From the NCBI GenBank assembly GCA_963756515.1, contig CAVWNV010000007.1:496001-560000 (forward strand): a stretch of DNA of 64,000 nt, given 5' to 3'. Below, piece after piece: positions 60,380 through 64,000 of the stretch. The position numbers and the translations under genes are program-made. The notes beneath the pieces are model-generated. The model was not told where the DNA came from. It was given only the letters and a program-made list of their open reading frames with translations, and did no database searches. The first letter of the stretch is position 1, and the number at the start of each line of letters is the position of its first letter. The stretch is from Bog-756 sp963756515. GTDB lineage: Bacteria > Actinomycetota > Acidimicrobiia > Acidimicrobiales > RAAP-2.

Positions 60380-61529
60380 TCAAGCCGCGATGGCGCCGAC
60401 CACGTAGTTGATGCAGGCGCACAGCGAGGCGACGTCCTCGGGGTCGATGGCCGGGAACATGGCGATCCGCAGCTGGTTGCGGCCCAGCTTCCGGTAGGGC
60501 TCGGTGTCCACGATCCCGTTGGCCCGCAGGACGGCGGCCACCGTGGCGGCGTCGATGGCGTCGTCGAAGTCGATGGTCCCGACCACGTGGCTCCGGTCCT
60601 GCTCCCGCGGCCACGAACGGCGTGGCGAAGTCGGAGTTGTCGGCCCAGGTGTAGAGGGTCTCGGCCGACCGGTCGCAGCGGCCGGCTCGAGAACTCCAGA
60701 CCCGCCGTTCTCGTTGAACCAGCGACCTGGTGGTCGAAGAGGAAGATGGTGGCCAGGGCCGGGGTGTTGTAGGTCTGGTCGAGCTTGGAGTTGTCGAGGG
60801 CGATGGTCAGGTCGAGCGAGGCCGGCACCCAGCGCTTGGTGGCGGCGATGGCGGCGATCCGGTTCTGGGCGGCCGGGGAGAGGAGGGCCACCCACAGGCC
60901 GCCGTCGGAGCCGAAGCACTTCTGGGGGGCGAAGTAGTAGGCGTCGAACTGCTCGGGGTCGACCCGCAGGCCGCCGGCGCCCGACGTGGCGTCGACGGCC
61001 ACCAGACCGCCGCCGTGGCTCGGCGGCGCGGCCCCGTCGGGCCGGGCGATGGGCATCATGACCCCGGTGGAGGTCTCGTTGTGGGTGAGGGCGTAGAGGT
61101 CGACGTCGTCCCGGGCCACCGGCATCGGGGTGGGTCCCACCTCGGAGGCGATGATCTCGGGGTCGTCGAGGTGGGGGGCGTCGGCGGCCGCGGTGGCGAA
61201 CTTGGAGGAGAACTCGCCGAAGCGTGAGGTGCTGGCTCTTGCGGTCGATCAGGCCGAAGGTGGCGGCGTCCCAGAAGCAGGTGGTGCCCCCGTTGCCGAG
61301 GACCACCTCGTAGCCGTCGGGGAGGGAGAACAGCTCGGCCAGGCCCTCCCGCAGGCTGCCCACCACCGACTTGACCGTCTTCTGGCGGTGGCTGGTGCCG
61401 AGGTAGCTCCCGGCCGAGGCGGCCAGGGCCTCGACGGCCTCGGGCCGGACCTTGGACGGGCCCGAGCCGAACCGCCCGTCGGCGGGCAGCAGGTTGGCGG
61501 GGATGCGTGATGTCAGGGGTGTCGGTCAC
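60380..61529 (-). CDS. serC: Phosphoserine aminotransferase, multiple frameshifts
   Basis: The protein of about 375-383 residues can be pieced together from three frames and matches actinobacterial SerC: DGRFGSGPSKVRPEAVEAL, GTSHRQKTVKSVVGSLREGL, LGNGGTTCFWDAATFGLIDR, THNETSTGV, DATSGAGGL, FAPQKCFGSDGGLW (PLP Lys) and the C-terminal GIVDTEPYRKLGRNQLRIAM. At least five frame changes occur (near 61511, 61225, 60722, 60700 and 60610). The enzyme makes phosphoserine from phosphohydroxypyruvate. Conservation in every frame argues for sequence error. The GTG at 61529 fits the family start and a leaderless promoter. Confidence 0.85.
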
Positions 61530-61606
61530 GTATGGAATCATGGCACCATGGCCCAAGCGACAGAAACCGGCCCCTCCGGGCGCCCGTCCGCTCCTCGGAG
61601 TCGCGC

Positions 61607-62818
61607 ATGACCGGGCAGCGGATCTCGGCGCGGATCGCCGCCGTCTCGCCGTCGGCCACCCTGGCCGTCGACGCCAAGGCCAAGGCCCTGAAGGCCGCAG
61701 GGCGAGAACGTGATCGGCTTCGGGGCCGGCGAGCCCGACTTCCCGACGCCCGAGCACATCGTGGAGGCGGCCGTGGCCGCCTGCCGCGACCCCAAGACCC
61801 ACAAGTACACCCCGACCGCCGGCCTGCCCGAGCTGCGGGAGGCCCTGGCCGTCAAGACCCGGCGCGACTCGGGCTTCGAGGTGGCCGCCTCCCAGATCCT
61901 GGTGACCAACGGCGGCAAGCAGGCCATCGCCAACTCCTTCGCCGACGCTGTGCGACCCGGGCGACGAGGTGCTGGTGCTGGCCCCCTACTGGACCACCTA
62001 TCCCGAGGTCATCGCCCTGGCCGGCGGGGTGCCGGTGGTCGATCCCGACCGACGAGGCCAGCGGCTTCCGGGTCACCGTCGACGCAGCTCGAGGCGGCCC
62101 GCACCCCGCGGACCAAGGTGCTGCTGTTCGTGTCGCCCTCCAACCCGACCGGCGCGGTCTACCCCCGAGCGGAGATCGAGGCCATCGGCCGCTGGGCCGT
62201 CGAGCACGGGCTGTGGGTGCTCACCGACGAGATCTACGAGCACCTGGTCTACGGGGATGCCGAGCACCACTCGATGCCGGTGCTGGTCCCCGAGCTGGCC
62301 GACCGCTGCATCGTGGTCAACGGCGTGGCCAAGACCTACGCCATGACCGGCTGGCGGGTCGGGTGGATGATCGGCCCGACCGACGTGGTGACGGCGGCCA
62401 CCAACCTCCAGTCCCACGAGACCTCCAACGTGGCCAACGTCTCCCAGCGGGCCGCCCTGGCCGCCGTGTCGCGGCGACCTCGAGGCGGTGGCCATGATGC
62501 GGGCCGCCTTCGACCGCCGCCGGCTCGACCATCCACACCATGCTCAACGAGATCGACGGGGTCACCTGCCTCGTGCCCGAGGGGGCCTTCTACGCCTTCC
62601 CGTCGGTGGAGGGCCTCTCGGGCGCGACATCCGCGGGCGCGCGGTCCACGTCGAGTGCCGAGCTGGCCGAGCTGGCCATCGAGGAGGCCAAGGTGGCGGT
62701 GGTGCCCGGCGAGGCCTTCGGGGCCCCGGGCTACTTCCGGATGTCCTACGCCCTGGGCGACGACGACCTGGTCGAAGGGGTCTCCCGCCTGGCCAAGCTG
62801 TTCGGCGACGCCTCGTGA
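61607..62818 (+). CDS. aspC: Class I aspartate aminotransferase, multiple frameshifts
   Basis: A fold-type I PLP aminotransferase, about 400 residues when joined. MTGQRISARIAAVSPSATLA, GFGAGEPDFPTPEHI, CDPGDEVLVLAPYWTTYPEV, SPSNPTGAVY, LTDEIYEHLVYG, NGVAKTYAMTGWRVGW (PLP Lys) and MSYALGDDDLVEGV are all present. Frame changes occur near 61701, 61950, 62047, 62086, 62472, 62526 and 62620-62650. It transfers amino groups between aspartate and 2-oxoglutarate or related acids. It is divergent from serC and lies 76 bp before serA. Confidence 0.85.
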
Positions 62819-62894
62819 CGCCGCCGAGCACGGCCACCGGACCGTCGGATCTGACGTGTCCGAGCATACCGATCGTTCCACAGAAAGGAACCCC

Positions 62895-64000
62895 ATGGGT
62901 AGGGTGCTCGTCACCGAGAAGCTGGCCCAGACCGGGTCTGGACCTGATGGCCGAGGCCGGCCACGAGGTCGACGTGCAGCTCGGGCTGTCGCCCGAGGAG
63001 CTGGTGGCGGCCATCGTCGGGGCCCAGGCGCTGATCATCCGCTCGGCCACCACCGGTCACCGCCGAGGTGCTGGCGGCCGGCACCGACCTGGTCGTGGTG
63101 GGCCGGGCCGGCATCGGCCTCGACAACGTCGACGTGGCCGCGGCCACCGAGCGCGGCGTGATGGTGGTCAACGCCCCCCAGTCGAACATCCTCTCGGCCG
63201 CCGAGCAGGCCATGGCCCTGCTGCTGGCCCAGGCCCGCAACATCCCCCAGGCCCACGCCGCCCTGGTGGCGGGGAAGTGGGAGCGGTCCAAGTGGGAGGG
63301 CGTCGAGCTGCACGGCAAGACCCTCGGGCGTGGTCGGTCTGGGCCGGGTCGGCGCCCTGGTGGCCCAGCGGGCCCTGGCCTTCGGCATGCGCCTGGTGGC
63401 CTACGACCCGTTCGTGTCGGCCGACCGGGCCCGGCACATGGGGGTCGAGCTGATGGCCCTCGACGAGCTGATGGCCGACTCCGACTTCGTCACCGTCCAC
63501 CTGCCGAAGAACGCCGAGACGCTCGGGCCTCATCGGCAAGGACCTGCTGGCCAAGGCCAAGCCCGGCCTCCGCATCATCAACACGGCCCGGGGCGGCATC
63601 GTCGACGAGGAGGCCCTGGCCGAGGCCATCCGGTCCGGCCAGGTCCAGGGGGCCGGCCTCGACGTCTTCGCCAAGGAGCCGACCACCGAGTCGCCGCTGT
63701 TCGAGCTGTCCTCGGTGGTGGTCGCCCCCCACCTGGGGGCGTCGACGGCCGAGGCCCAGGACAAGGCCGGCGTGACCATCGCCGAGCAGGTCATCCTGGC
63801 GCTGGCCGGCGACTTCGTCCCCTTCGCCGTCAACGTGGCGGCCACCGACGTCTCCGAGACGGTGCGGCCCTTCATGGGCCTGGCCGAGCAGCTGGGCAGG
63901 ATCCTCGTCGTGCCTCAACGACGGGCTGCCCGACACGCTCGAGATCGAGTACCAGGGCGGCCTGGCCGGCGCCGGCACCGGCATCCTCACCCTGTCGGTC
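62895..64000 (+). CDS. serA: D-3-phosphoglycerate dehydrogenase, partial, multiple frameshifts
   Basis: The first enzyme of serine synthesis; the C-terminal ASB/ACT domains run off the window. Pieces in several frames give MGRVLVTEKLAQTG, VVGRAGIGLDNVDV, VGLGRVGALVAQRALAFGM (NAD P-loop), NTARGGIVDEEALAEAI (catalytic Arg) and VVVAPHLGASTAEAQDKAG (catalytic His). Frame changes lie near 62937, 63055, 63329, 63524 and 63910, each fitting a single extra base. A GAAAGGA ribosome site precedes the ATG. Confidence 0.88.

Overview
The window is very GC-rich, densely packed chromosomal DNA from an actinobacterium. GTG starts, 1-4 bp overlaps between neighbouring genes and several apparently leaderless promoters fit this. 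The best guess for the class is Acidimicrobiia. The reasons are a secreted protein with 42-residue GYWLV/DGGVFTFGDA repeats, a DUF222-HNH gene, and actinobacterial-type SerC, formylglycine-generating enzyme and ilv leader. No tRNA, rRNA, CRISPR array, transposase or prophage was seen.

Layout. 0-7 kb: lipid/xenobiotic-type metabolism (SDRs, VOC protein, Baeyer-Villiger-type monooxygenase, aldo-keto reductase, SCP-x-like thiolase with its zinc-ribbon/OB partner). 7-11.5 kb: type I arylsulfatase, glutamate decarboxylase (frameshifted) and an overlapping K+ channel gene. 11.6-34.8 kb: a stress/respiration island with a GAP-family membrane protein, a 29-residue membrane peptide, a flavodoxin-like protein, SHOCT proteins, a MalT-like LuxR regulator, cupin, GH15 glucosidase, SDR, type II NADH dehydrogenase, GMC oxidoreductase, cydDCAB, the sulfatase-activating FGE, DUF2252, aquaporin, DUF6325 and two DUF202 proteins. 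A bipartite motif, ATCACCC-N4-GGGATGA, recurs in its intergenic regions; four copies have both arms perfect. 35-43 kb: secreted glycan-related proteins (GH114, amidohydrolase, GH92, repeat protein). 43-49.9 kb: mixed genes including an orphan ParA and an ECF42-type sigma factor with its DGPF partner. 50-58.3 kb: branched-chain amino acid synthesis (ilvD, then ilvBNC behind a leader-peptide attenuator), interrupted by HNH, YjbR and purU genes. 58.3-60.1 kb: a decayed HicB antitoxin, a small HTH gene, a cupin and a lipoprotein. 60.4-64 kb: serC, aminotransferase and serA, the last running off the edge.

How the genes work together. NDH-2 feeds quinol to cytochrome bd, and CydDC is needed to assemble that oxidase; this is a low-oxygen or stress respiratory chain next to a large signal-sensing regulator. 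The FGE would activate the arylsulfatase 20 kb away. The ilv genes carry a textbook transcription attenuator.

Sequence quality. Many conserved genes are split by one-base frameshifts, mostly insertions, and these become very dense after 60.4 kb. I treat them as probable assembly errors and give the full span of each broken gene as one feature.
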